Shown piece after piece: positions 54,889 through 62,529 of a stretch of 64,000 nucleotides of DNA. The stretch is from Rhizobiales bacterium Ga0077545. Lineage in GTDB: Bacteria; Pseudomonadota; Alphaproteobacteria; Rhizobiales; Methylopilaceae. Made by a program: the position numbers and the translations under genes. The DNA is taken from contig LNEV01000017.1 in the NCBI GenBank assembly GCA_001464335.1, positions 62,001 to 126,000 on the forward strand, in the 5' to 3' direction. The notes below the pieces were generated by a model that saw only the letters and a program-made list of their open reading frames with translations, was not told the origin of the DNA and searched no databases. Each line of letters begins with the position of its first letter. The first letter of the stretch is position 1.

Positions 54889-56640
54889 TCGCGAGACGGC
54901 GTTCTGCGGTCCGCAGCCTTCATTCAGCTTATAGCCGCTGCGCCCGAGGCGCTTCTGCGCATAGAGCGCCGTATCGGCACGCGCCGCCGCATCGCTCAGA
55001 AGATCGCCATCGCAGACCACGCAGCCGCCGATGGAGACCCCGAGGCCGAGCGTTGTGCCATCGTCCAGCACAAGCGGTCTCTCGTTCACGGCGCTCAGGA
55101 TGCGGTTCGCCAGCCCCTCAAGCGAGCCTTCGTTCACATCGCTTGCCAGAACGATGAACTCGTCGCCGCCCCAGCGTGCGCAGATGTCGCCATGGCGCAA
55201 AATCGCGGACATGCGCGCGGCCACTTCGATGATCGCCCGGTCGCCCGCCGAATGCCCATACGTGTCGTTGACCGCTTTGAAATTGTCCATATCCACGAGC
55301 AGAAGGCCGATCCGGCGTCCGTCCCGCACCGCCCGGTCCTTCTCGCGCGAAAAGGCTTCCGAAAATCCGCGGCGGTTGCAGATTTCCGTGAGGGGATCGA
55401 GGAACGCCAGATGTTCCAGCTTTTCGGTGCGCTCGCGCACCATGCCCTCGAGCACGCCTGTCTTCTCGCCGATCACGCCGGCCATGCGTCCGAAGGCCCG
55501 CGTCAGGCGGCCGATCTCGTCGCTACTTCTGTCCGCAGGCACGGCGTCGAAATTTCCGCTCTCGATCTGGTGCACGCCCGCTTCCAGGCGCGCCAGACGA
55601 TCGAGCACGTGGCGCGTGAACAGCAACGTAATCAGCCCGGCGATGGCGCACCCGATGGCAGCAAGAAGCACCGCGATCGGCATGAACAGCCGCCAGTCCA
55701 CGATCTCATCGATGTCCATCAGGGTGATGTTGAACCAGCCGAGCCGGTCGAGGTACCCGACGCCCACGAGATATTTGTGATCCCCGATGCGGATGAAGCG
55801 GGACAGAACATTGTGCTTGCCCGCGCTGACATCGTTCATCATGGACCGCAGCAGCGCGCGATCCTCGTCGGTGTCGATCAGCGCGAAGATCGTCTTCTTC
55901 TGTTTCAGATCGTTGTTGATGGAATGAAAATCGACCTGCCGCGGATCGCGATGGGCCTGCACCGCGCCGCTCAGATCGACGAACATGCTCGTCACCCCCG
56001 TCTGGGGAAGATCGACGACCTCGCGAATGAACTGCGACAGGTCGATGCCCGTGCCGAGCACGCCGATGACGTCACGCCCGTCACGGACGACGCAGTTCAT
56101 CCAGACCTTGGTGACTTTCAGATTGTCGTCGTTGTCGACGTTGAGATGGCACCCGCTTTCGAGCGTCATCGTGTTGTAGAACCAGCCGTCGCGCGGATTT
56201 TCGGGCGACAGCGTGTACCGCTTCTGCGCCCCGGCATAGGCGTTCGCCGCATCGTTGAAATAGTAATTACCCGAGCGGCGGATCGCAAAGAAATAGCTGC
56301 GGTCCTTGAACGAGGTCCGGTAGTGCTCGAGTTCGGCGAGCCCGCGTTCGGCCCGTGCCGGATCGTCCTCGGAGCGCGCCCAGGAAATGATGGCGGGCGA
56401 GCGCGCGGCGGTTTCGGCCAGCGAGACTTCGCGCATCAGGCTTTCGAGGCCGCGATAGCGGTCGAAGAGAATCTGTTTTTCGGCAAGCAGCGTGCCGATC
56501 TTGATGACGGTCTGGTCGGTGATCCAGAAGAAGGCTGCGGTCGCCGGCACGGCCACCGCAAGAAAAGCGGCCAGCACGAGAAGAAGGACACGGCCGCGCA
56601 GCCCCGAAGGCATCATCGCGCGCACCTTCCCGATCCTCAT
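54880..56640 (-). CDS. Diguanylate cyclase with Cache sensor and HAMP
   Basis: The 586-residue protein has a membrane segment (about residues 18-41), a periplasmic double-Cache domain (DRSYFFAIRRSGNYYFNDAA, DGWFYNTM, DVIGVLGTGIDLSQF, YLVGVGYLDRLGWF), a second membrane segment (about 322-346), a HAMP domain and a C-terminal GGDEF domain. The active site is WGGDEF and the RHGD inhibitory site stands five residues before it, so it is probably an active, feedback-inhibited cyclase that makes cyclic di-GMP in response to a small periplasmic ligand. The C-terminal stop lies inside a palindrome. Confidence 0.93.
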   Translation of the reverse strand: MRIGKVRAMMPSGLRGRVLLLVLAAFLAVAVPATAAFFWITDQTVIKIGTLLAEKQILFDRYRGLESLMREVSLAETAARSPAIISWARSEDDPARAERGLAELEHYRTSFKDRSYFFAIRRSGNYYFNDAANAYAGAQKRYTLSPENPRDGWFYNTMTLESGCHLNVDNDDNLKVTKVWMNCVVRDGRDVIGVLGTGIDLSQFIREVVDLPQTGVTSMFVDLSGAVQAHRDPRQVDFHSINNDLKQKKTIFALIDTDEDRALLRSMMNDVSAGKHNVLSRFIRIGDHKYLVGVGYLDRLGWFNITLMDIDEIVDWRLFMPIAVLLAAIGCAIAGLITLLFTRHVLDRLARLEAGVHQIESGNFDAVPADRSSDEIGRLTRAFGRMAGVIGEKTGVLEGMVRERTEKLEHLAFLDPLTEICNRRGFSEAFSREKDRAVRDGRRIGLLLVDMDNFKAVNDTYGHSAGDRAIIEVAARMSAILRHGDICARWGGDEFIVLASDVNEGSLEGLANRILSAVNERPLVLDDGTTLGLGVSIGGCVVCDGDLLSDAAARADTALYAQKRLGRSGYKLNEGCGPQNAVSRSA

Positions 56641-56733
56641 CTCTTAGCCCCGACGTTTGGCGCCTTTGACAGTACGCCGCAAGAGCGCAGAATTACCCGA
56701 CGAAGGTTGAAGCTTCGTGCACGCCCGCACCGG

Positions 56734-56759
56734 GGAACATTCCCCCATAAGTCTGAGTT
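56734..56759 (+). promoter_or_regulatory. EcfG-type general stress promoter of csbD
   Basis: GGAAC (56734-56738) and AGTT (56756-56759) are separated by 17 bases, close to the GGAAC-N16-17-CGTT consensus for the EcfG stress sigma of alphaproteobacteria. It lies about 40 bases before the csbD start. The -10 base A replaces the usual C. Confidence 0.6.
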
Positions 56760-56799
56760 ATTCAAGCAAGAAGCAAAAAAACGAGAGGAGACGGTCTCC

Positions 56800-57030
56800 A
56801 TGAATTGGGACATGATTTCAGGTGAATGGAAGCAGTTCAAAGGCAAGGCCAAAGAGGCGTGGGGCGAACTCACCGATGACGATCTGACCGTGGCCGAAGG
56901 CCAGCGCGACAAGCTCGTCGGCCGGGTGCAGGAACGTTACGGCTACGCCCGGGACAAGGCCGAGAAAGAGGTCGATCTGTGGGCCAAACGTCTGCACGTC
57001 CGCTACGAAGATTCCGGGCCGCAACCTTAA
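56800..57030 (+). CDS. CsbD family stress protein
   Basis: The 76-residue protein is nearly all the CsbD motif: WDMISGEWKQFKGKAKEAWG, LTDDDLTVAEGQRDKLVGRV, then QERYGYARDKAEKEVD. These small, helical, charged cytoplasmic proteins accumulate in general stress; their molecular action is unknown. The ATG at 56800 has GAGAGGAGACGG upstream, and a probable EcfG promoter precedes it. The frame stays open upstream across the divergent GGDEF gene, but that part is not coding. Confidence 0.92.
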   Translation: MNWDMISGEWKQFKGKAKEAWGELTDDDLTVAEGQRDKLVGRVQERYGYARDKAEKEVDLWAKRLHVRYEDSGPQP

Positions 57031-57067
57031 GTAGGCCATCGCCGGCATGACGCCTCGACGGCGTGAC

Positions 57068-57100
57068 GAAATCCCGGGCACACGCAGTGCCCGGGATTTC
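57068..57100. terminator. Perfect 14-bp hairpin between convergent genes
   Basis: GAAATCCCGGGCAC (57068-57081) and GTGCCCGGGATTTC (57087-57100) form a perfect stem with a 5-base loop. It lies between the stops of csbD (57030) and the transglutaminase-like gene (57105) and probably ends both transcripts. Confidence 0.8.
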
Positions 57101-57104
57101 CGTT

Positions 57105-57920
57105 TCAGGCCGCGTCTTCGAGAACTTCGTTCGTAACGACTTCGAATTTCGCAAGCACATTCGGGCCGAAAGCGGTCGAGAGCGCCACGTCCGTCGCATC
57201 GCGTCCCCGCGCCATGACGATGCGGCCGATGCGCGGTTTGTTGTGACGGGCATCGAATGTGTACCAGCGCCCGCCGAGATAGACTTCGAACCAGGCCGAA
57301 AAATCCATGGGTGCCGGGTCTATCGGAACTCCGATATCGCCGAGATAGCCGGTGCAATAGCGCGCGGGCACGTTCATGCAGCGGCACAATGTAATGGCCA
57401 GATGCGCGAAATCGCGGCACACGCCGATCTGCTCGTTGTACCCGCCGAAAGCGGTGCGGGTTGCCGAGGCGTGCTGATAGCTGAAACGAATGCGCGCATG
57501 GGCGAAGTCGACAATCGCCTGGACGAGCGGCCACCCCTTGAGATGGCCGAATTCCCGCCAGGCGATGTCGAGGAGATGCTCGGTGTCGCAATAGCGGCTG
57601 GCGAGCAGATAGACGAGCACGTCGTCGGGCAGATCCTCGACGCGATGCTGGGCCGCGTCAGGCGCGATGACGTCCGGCTCGCCGGAATCGTGAATGAGGA
57701 AGTCGGCCTTTATCTCGAGGCGTCCGGGCGGGGCGAGCACCCGCGTGCAGATATTGCCGAAACTGTCGTAATAATCGCGGGGAAGCACATGCGGCGTGAA
57801 GCTGAAGTGCTGCGGCGAGAGAAGATCGTCCAGCCGGCTTGGATGCACGCTCAGCATCAGGATCATGGGGGTCGGCTGCGGGCATTCGAAAGCGATGTCA
57901 AACCCGCAGCGAATTTTCAT
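57105..57920 (-). CDS. Transglutaminase-like protein lacking the usual catalytic His
   Basis: The 271-residue protein has the transglutaminase/cysteine-protease core: C168 in GVCRDFAHLAI and D223 in YTFDARHN. The site where the catalytic His normally precedes AW reads DFSAWFEVY, with S208. H226 follows the Asp and might serve, but this is not the standard order. N-terminal residues include a domain typical of bacterial transglutaminase-like proteins (FEVxHxC-type strand region is FDIAFECPQPTPMILML). It lies downstream of a complete paralogue and may have lost or changed activity. Confidence 0.87.
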   Translation of the reverse strand: MKIRCGFDIAFECPQPTPMILMLSVHPSRLDDLLSPQHFSFTPHVLPRDYYDSFGNICTRVLAPPGRLEIKADFLIHDSGEPDVIAPDAAQHRVEDLPDDVLVYLLASRYCDTEHLLDIAWREFGHLKGWPLVQAIVDFAHARIRFSYQHASATRTAFGGYNEQIGVCRDFAHLAITLCRCMNVPARYCTGYLGDIGVPIDPAPMDFSAWFEVYLGGRWYTFDARHNKPRIGRIVMARGRDATDVALSTAFGPNVLAKFEVVTNEVLEDAA

Positions 57921-58014
57921 GAAGCCCACTCCGTGCGCCACTTCGGCCATCCATGCCACAAGCAAGACAGATGCCGTTGAGAACGTCGCCGGAGCCGCAG
58001 CGTTCCCCTGCAAG

Positions 58015-58911
58015 TTATTCGGCGGCGTAGCGCCTCTTGTCGAGCGTGACTTCGCGCACATCCACCTCGACATCCATGCCGAGGCTGTCGTCGGATCTTC
58101 CCGACCATGTGCCCCAGAGCGGCACGGCCTGGCGGGGGTCGCGGGCCACGGCGACCCGAATGAGGTCCTTGTTGCCGATGATGCCGTTGGTCGGGTCGAA
58201 CTCGACCCAGCCCGCCCCCGGCAGATAGACCTGCACCCAGGCATGGGTGTTGCCGCCGCCGATATTGCCCGAGCTGTCCGGCACCGAGAGATAGCCGGAG
58301 ACAAAACGCGCCGCGAAACCGAGCGCGCGCACCGCCTCCATCATCAGCACCGCGAAATCGCGGCAGGAGCCTGACCCGCTTTCCAGGGTCTCGATGGGAG
58401 ACTGGGTGCCCGCTTCATAACGGTGCGTGTAGCTGAAGCTCTCCTTGATGGCGTGGGTGATCGTCATCAGCAGTTCGCCCGTCGGCGTCTCGCCGTCGCG
58501 CTCGAGGAACTGGCGCACCCAGCGGTCGACCTCATGTCCAGGATCGAAATAGCTCCGCTCGATGGAGCGGGCGAGATCGGGCATCTCCTCCGGACCGTAG
58601 GTGAAGGGATAGCTGCGGGCGTAATCTTCCATGCGGAAATCGGGCGTGTTCTTCGGCATGTGGTCGAGCAGCACATCGCTCTCGAAGCGCAACGTGTCCG
58701 AGCGGCTGCCGAAACGGGCCATTGCCACGCAATTGCCGAAGACATCATGGATCCAGCGCAGATCGACCGGCTCCGGCGTGATCCTCAGCCGCATATCGAT
58801 CAGTTGCTGGTCATAGCTTTCCTGCGGCCGGAACATCATACGGTGTTCGCCGAAGGCGACCGGATGCCGGTAGCGGTAGGTAGTGACGTGTCGAACCGAG
58901 AGGCGCGGCAT
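58015..58911 (-). CDS. Transglutaminase-like cysteine protease/amidase family protein
   Basis: The 298-residue protein has a complete Cys-His-Asp triad: C183 in GSGSCRDFAVLMM, H223 in NTHAWVQVYL and D239 in WVEFDPTN. The N-terminal domain (SVRHVTTYRYRHPVAFGEHR) is the usual one of bacterial transglutaminase-like proteins. There is no signal peptide. It might crosslink or hydrolyse peptide amide bonds; no substrate is known. It lies upstream of a paralogue on the same strand with a 94-base gap and is divergent from the ECF sigma operon. Confidence 0.92.
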   Translation of the reverse strand: MPRLSVRHVTTYRYRHPVAFGEHRMMFRPQESYDQQLIDMRLRITPEPVDLRWIHDVFGNCVAMARFGSRSDTLRFESDVLLDHMPKNTPDFRMEDYARSYPFTYGPEEMPDLARSIERSYFDPGHEVDRWVRQFLERDGETPTGELLMTITHAIKESFSYTHRYEAGTQSPIETLESGSGSCRDFAVLMMEAVRALGFAARFVSGYLSVPDSSGNIGGGNTHAWVQVYLPGAGWVEFDPTNGIIGNKDLIRVAVARDPRQAVPLWGTWSGRSDDSLGMDVEVDVREVTLDKRRYAAE

Positions 58912-59092
58912 GAGCGGGTTCTAGTCCTCTCTGGTCGCCGTTGCCAGAACAAAGGCAGAGGTGAAGTGTTCGCCAAATTTCCTAATCGTTTGTAACGAAT
59001 AAAAAAGACATAAGATACAATAACTTACGGTCTATTTTTGAGCGCCAAGCGCCCGAATTCGGAGCTTTGTGGCAAAAAAAATCATCACATTC

Positions 59093-59121
59093 GGGATTAA
59101 GACACCCGGCAGCTACGTATA
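59093..59121 (+). promoter_or_regulatory. Candidate autoregulated ECF promoter
   Basis: GGGATTAA (59093-59100) and CGTATA (59116-59121) are separated by 15 bases, the layout of an ECF-sigma promoter. Transcription would begin at about the ATG of the sigma gene (59128), giving a leaderless message. Since ECF genes often regulate themselves, the adjacent sigma may use it. Confidence 0.45.
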
Positions 59122-59127
59122 GGGCGC

Positions 59128-59667
59128 ATGAGCGGAGACGCGACCAGATTCAACGTGACGGGGCAGCTGCCGGCGCTGAAGCGCTATGCAATGTCCCTCA
59201 CCCGCAACGAGGCCGAGGCGGATGACCTCGTCCACGATGCGGTGGTGCGCGCCTATGAGAATCGCTCCAGCTTCCGCCCGGACGGCGATCTAAGGAGCTG
59301 GCTGTTCTCCATCCTGCACAACGCTTTCGTGTCGGGCGTGCGCTCCAACCGCGCCGATGCCGTCCGCATCGGCCGCGTCGCCGAAATCACCGAGACCGAG
59401 ATCGGCCCGGAACAGGAAACCAGCCTGCGCCTCGCCCAGGTGCGGGCCGCCTTCATGCGCCTGCCCGATGAGCAGCGCGAGGTTCTGCACCTCGTTGCCA
59501 TCGAAGGCATGGCCTATGGCGAAGCCGCTCAGGTGCTCGGCATTCCGCTCGGCACCCTGATGTCGCGCCTCGGCCGGGCCCGAACCGCCCTTCGTGACAT
59601 GGAGAGCGGAAGCATCTCCAACGTCGTTCCTCTCAAAATCGTGCGAGCCCGCGATGACAAGCGCTGA
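59128..59667 (+). CDS. ECF sigma factor
   Basis: The 179-residue group 4 sigma factor has region 2 (LKRYAMSLTRNEAEADDLVH, AVVRAYENR, WLFSILHNAFV) and region 4 (MRLPDEQREVLHLVAIEGM, YGEAAQVLGIPLGTLMSRLG). It steers RNA polymerase to stress promoters. No NepR or PhyR gene is beside it, so it is not clearly EcfG itself. The ATG at 59128 lacks a normal ribosome site because the probable -10 is only 6 bases away. The anti-sigma gene overlaps its end by 14 bases. Confidence 0.92.
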   Translation: MSGDATRFNVTGQLPALKRYAMSLTRNEAEADDLVHDAVVRAYENRSSFRPDGDLRSWLFSILHNAFVSGVRSNRADAVRIGRVAEITETEIGPEQETSLRLAQVRAAFMRLPDEQREVLHLVAIEGMAYGEAAQVLGIPLGTLMSRLGRARTALRDMESGSISNVVPLKIVRARDDKR

Positions 59668-60334
59668 CAGGATCAGTGAGGCCGAACTCAACGCCTATGT
59701 CGACGGACAGCTCGACATAGCCGGACGCATCGAGGTCGAGGAGCATCTCGCCCGGCACCCGGATGTTGCGGCACGTGTCATGGCGGATCTGCACCTGCGC
59801 GACACGCTGCGCTTCGCCTTCCCGGCAAAGCGCACCGAGGCGGCCGAGCAGACGCTTGCCTGGGCCCGCAAGCTGGAGAAGGCCCTCGCCTTCCGCCGCA
59901 CCAACCGCACCATCCAGCGCCTCGCCGCCGGCATCGCGATCTTCGCGCTCGGCTGGAGCGCCCATTTCGGCTGGAACGAGCTGCGCCGTCCGCCGAACCA
60001 GGACCAGTTGCTGGCGCAGGCCGCTTTGCTCGGCGAAGCGCTCAATGTGCGCCTGCCGCGCATTCCCGAGGGCTGGTACGTACTGAAGGCCACGCGCGCC
60101 GAGACGCCGGAAGGCCCGGGCGTGCAGTTGACCTTCCAGACCCCCGAATTCGGACGCCTGTCGCTCGTCGCGCGCAACACGAGCGATGTCGGCTTCGTCC
60201 TTCCGACAATCGAGGCCGAGAACGCCTCGAACATTCACTGGCAGCTTGTCTCCGATCGTTACGATCTGACGGCGCCCCTTGGTCGAAAGCCTCTCGAATT
60301 CGCGGCTCTCGAATTGTACCAGACCCTTTACTGA
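59654..60334 (+). CDS. Membrane anti-sigma factor, zinc-finger-like but without cysteines
   Basis: The 226-residue protein has a cytoplasmic anti-sigma head (ISEAELNAYVDGQLDIAGRI, EVEEHLARHPDVAARV), one membrane segment (about residues 90-105) and an extracytoplasmic domain of about 120 residues. The head lacks the CxxC of the zinc anti-sigma type; H31 and H35 are the only His there. It presumably holds the ECF sigma until an envelope signal arrives. The ATG at 59654 is inside the sigma gene, indicating translational coupling. Confidence 0.85.
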   Translation: MTSADRISEAELNAYVDGQLDIAGRIEVEEHLARHPDVAARVMADLHLRDTLRFAFPAKRTEAAEQTLAWARKLEKALAFRRTNRTIQRLAAGIAIFALGWSAHFGWNELRRPPNQDQLLAQAALLGEALNVRLPRIPEGWYVLKATRAETPEGPGVQLTFQTPEFGRLSLVARNTSDVGFVLPTIEAENASNIHWQLVSDRYDLTAPLGRKPLEFAALELYQTLY

Positions 60335-60404
60335 TCCAGGCGTCTGCAAAAGCAAGAAAATCGGCGCAAAGCCGGTCGTTTTCGTGTGACAGGAGAAACG
60401 TCTT

Positions 60405-61730
60405 ATGAGTGAGAAAGCCAATCCGGCCTTGCGGCCAAACGTGTCTGAATCCACGCGCTGGCTTCAGTTGATCGTCGGCGTGGTCTGCATGGTCGCGACC
60501 GCGAACATTCAGTACGCCTGGACCCTTTTCGTCCCTGAAATTCAGGAAACCTTCGGCTGGGAACGCGCCTCGATCCAGATCGCGTTCACGATCTTCGTGC
60601 TTGTCCAGACATGGCTTGCCCCGATTGAAGGCTTCTTCATCGATAAGTTCGGCCCCCGCCTGATGGTCGCCTTCGGCGCGGTCTTCATCGGCCTGGCCTG
60701 GTATATCAACTCGCAGGCTACCAGCCTGATGGGCTTCTACATCGGTGCGGCCGTCGGCGGTATCGGCGTGGGCTCGATCTACGCGACCTGCATCAACAAC
60801 GCGCTGAAGTGGTTCCCGGACCGCCGCGGCCTCGCCGTTGGCCTCACCGCCGGTGGTTACGGTGCCGGCTCGGCCGCCACGATCCTTCCGATCGCGGCCA
60901 TGATCGAGACATCGGGCTTCCAGGAAACCTTCCTGTTCTTCGGCCTTCTGCAGGGCGGCCTCGCCTTTGTGGCGGCCTGGTTCCTGCGTTCGCCGGGCAA
61001 GGACGAGGTCAAGACCTCCCAGAAGCTCATCCAGAGCCGTCGTGACTACACGCTCAAGGAAGCCCTGAACACCAAGCTGTTCTGGCTCATGTTCCTCATG
61101 TTCATCTGCGTCGTCACCGGCGGCATGATGGCTGTGGCCCAGCTCGGCGTCATCGCGCAGGACCTCGGCGTGAAGGAATTCGAAGTCAACATGTACTTCT
61201 TCACGATGGCCGCCCTGCCGCTCGCGCTGATGCTCGACCGCGTCATGAACGGCATTTCGCGTCCGCTGTTCGGCTGGATCTCGGACAATATCGGCCGTGA
61301 GAAGACGATGGTCATCGCCTTCACGCTCGAAGGCATGGGCATCATCGCGCTCGGCTATTTCGGCCACAACCCGTACGCCTTCCTCATCCTGTCGGGCATC
61401 GTGTTCCTGGCCTGGGGCGAGGTCTACTCGCTGTTCTCGGCGCTTGCGGGCGATGCCTTCGGCACCAAGCACATCGGCAAGATCTACGGCGTTCTGTACA
61501 CCGCCAAGGGCATCGGCGCGCTGTTCGTTCCGGTCGGCAACCTGCTGATGGAAGCGACCGGCACGTGGTCGACGGTTCTGTACACGGTTGCCGCCATGGA
61601 CCTGTTCGCAGCGTTCCTCGCCATCGCCGTCCTGCGCCGCGTTCTCGCCGAGCACATCGCTCGCTCGGGTCTCGCTCCGAAGGACGTGCCGACCGAAAAT
61701 CTCGGGCGTGCTGCCGGTGCAGCCACCTGA
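60405..61730 (+). CDS. MFS oxalate/formate antiporter-like carrier (OxlT family)
   Basis: The 441-residue membrane protein has twelve segments in two halves and OxlT/OFA-family features: NIQYAWTLFVPEIQETFGW, ISRPLFGWISDNIGRE with a conserved Arg, and GVLYTAKGIGALFVP with the Lys that in OxlT is needed for oxalate binding. It probably exchanges carboxylates such as oxalate and formate at the inner membrane. No oxalate-degradation genes are in the window, so formate or another acid is as likely. A strong terminator follows. Confidence 0.9.
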   Translation: MSEKANPALRPNVSESTRWLQLIVGVVCMVATANIQYAWTLFVPEIQETFGWERASIQIAFTIFVLVQTWLAPIEGFFIDKFGPRLMVAFGAVFIGLAWYINSQATSLMGFYIGAAVGGIGVGSIYATCINNALKWFPDRRGLAVGLTAGGYGAGSAATILPIAAMIETSGFQETFLFFGLLQGGLAFVAAWFLRSPGKDEVKTSQKLIQSRRDYTLKEALNTKLFWLMFLMFICVVTGGMMAVAQLGVIAQDLGVKEFEVNMYFFTMAALPLALMLDRVMNGISRPLFGWISDNIGREKTMVIAFTLEGMGIIALGYFGHNPYAFLILSGIVFLAWGEVYSLFSALAGDAFGTKHIGKIYGVLYTAKGIGALFVPVGNLLMEATGTWSTVLYTVAAMDLFAAFLAIAVLRRVLAEHIARSGLAPKDVPTENLGRAAGAAT

Positions 61731-61820
61731 CGGAATTGGGCCGGTCTCGCGTCCGGCCTGATCGCGGCCTTGCCGCGTTTCCCCCTCTCGCCTATCCCCC
61801 AAGACGGGCGAGATAACTTC

Positions 61821-61857
61821 AAGGCAGGCCTCTTCGGAGCGCCTGCCTTTTTTCTTT
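61821..61857 (+). terminator. Intrinsic terminator of the MFS gene
   Basis: AAGGCAGGC (61821-61829) and GCCTGCCTT (61841-61849) form a 9-bp stem with an 11-base loop holding a smaller TC/GA stem around TTCG, followed by a T run (61848-61853 and beyond). It lies 91 bases after the carrier's stop. Confidence 0.88.
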
Positions 61858-61882
61858 GTCCGGAGTGAAGTTCGGTACGTGC

Positions 61883-62461
61883 CTAGATCGCCTGACGCCC
61901 GAGGCGACGCACATGATCGAGCCAGGCATCGCGCTTCTTGTCGCTCATCACCTCGACCGATCCAATGAGCGTCGCCCGGTTCGGGTGGATGCCGACAAAT
62001 CCGAGAATGGACTGGCGTAACTGCCGCAGCCCCGCCGCGCCGAAATACAGCCGGTGGAGGAAGGCCGGCATGCCCATGGTGATGATGGTCCGGGAGGTGC
62101 GCCCGTCGAGGCGCGTCTTCCAGCCGATCGAATCTTCCCCCGCGCCCACCGCGAAGCCGGGCCGCATGACCTGCTCGAAAAACCCCTTCACCAAAGCCGG
62201 CATTCCGCCGAGCCAGAGGGGGTGGATGATGACGATGTGCTGCGCCTTCAGGATGGCCTGCTGCGCGGTCGCGATGCCCGCGGAAGGTTCACCCTCCCAT
62301 TCGGCCTTTGAGGTCAGCAGCGGAAACTCAAGCTCCGAAAGCACAAGCGTCTCGACCTGATGGCCGACCGCTTCCGCGCCCGCACGATAGGCCGCGGCGA
62401 GATCCTCGCCAAGCCGTCCTGCGGGGTTGGGGTGCCCCTGTATGATGAGAATCCGCGTCAT
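61883..62461 (-). CDS. Flavodoxin-fold NAD(P)H-dependent oxidoreductase
   Basis: The 192-residue protein has the family start ILIIQGHPNPAGRLGEDLA and the core HIVIIHPLWLGGMPALVKGF, with the FEQVMRPGFAVG segment near the flavin. It is of the KefF/MdaB/NQO2 type that reduces quinones or electrophiles with a bound FMN or FAD. The final VMSDKKRDAWLDHVRRLG is a helical tail. It is convergent with the MFS gene and lies upstream of nothing recognisable on its own strand. Confidence 0.88.
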   Translation of the reverse strand: MTRILIIQGHPNPAGRLGEDLAAAYRAGAEAVGHQVETLVLSELEFPLLTSKAEWEGEPSAGIATAQQAILKAQHIVIIHPLWLGGMPALVKGFFEQVMRPGFAVGAGEDSIGWKTRLDGRTSRTIITMGMPAFLHRLYFGAAGLRQLRQSILGFVGIHPNRATLIGSVEVMSDKKRDAWLDHVRRLGRQAI

Positions 62462-62529
62462 TGGCGGATTTTATTCCGCCATCCCTGCGCGAGCCTTGCG
62501 TCTCAAACCCAGGATTGCGGGCAACGCGT

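Noticed and set aside
59128-59667. EcfG general stress sigma itself
   Set aside because: No NepR or PhyR gene is adjacent and it is paired with a membrane anti-sigma; the csbD promoter match does not prove that this sigma recognises it.
60405-61730. Oxalate degradation cluster
   Set aside because: Only the carrier is present; no frc or oxc gene is in the window.
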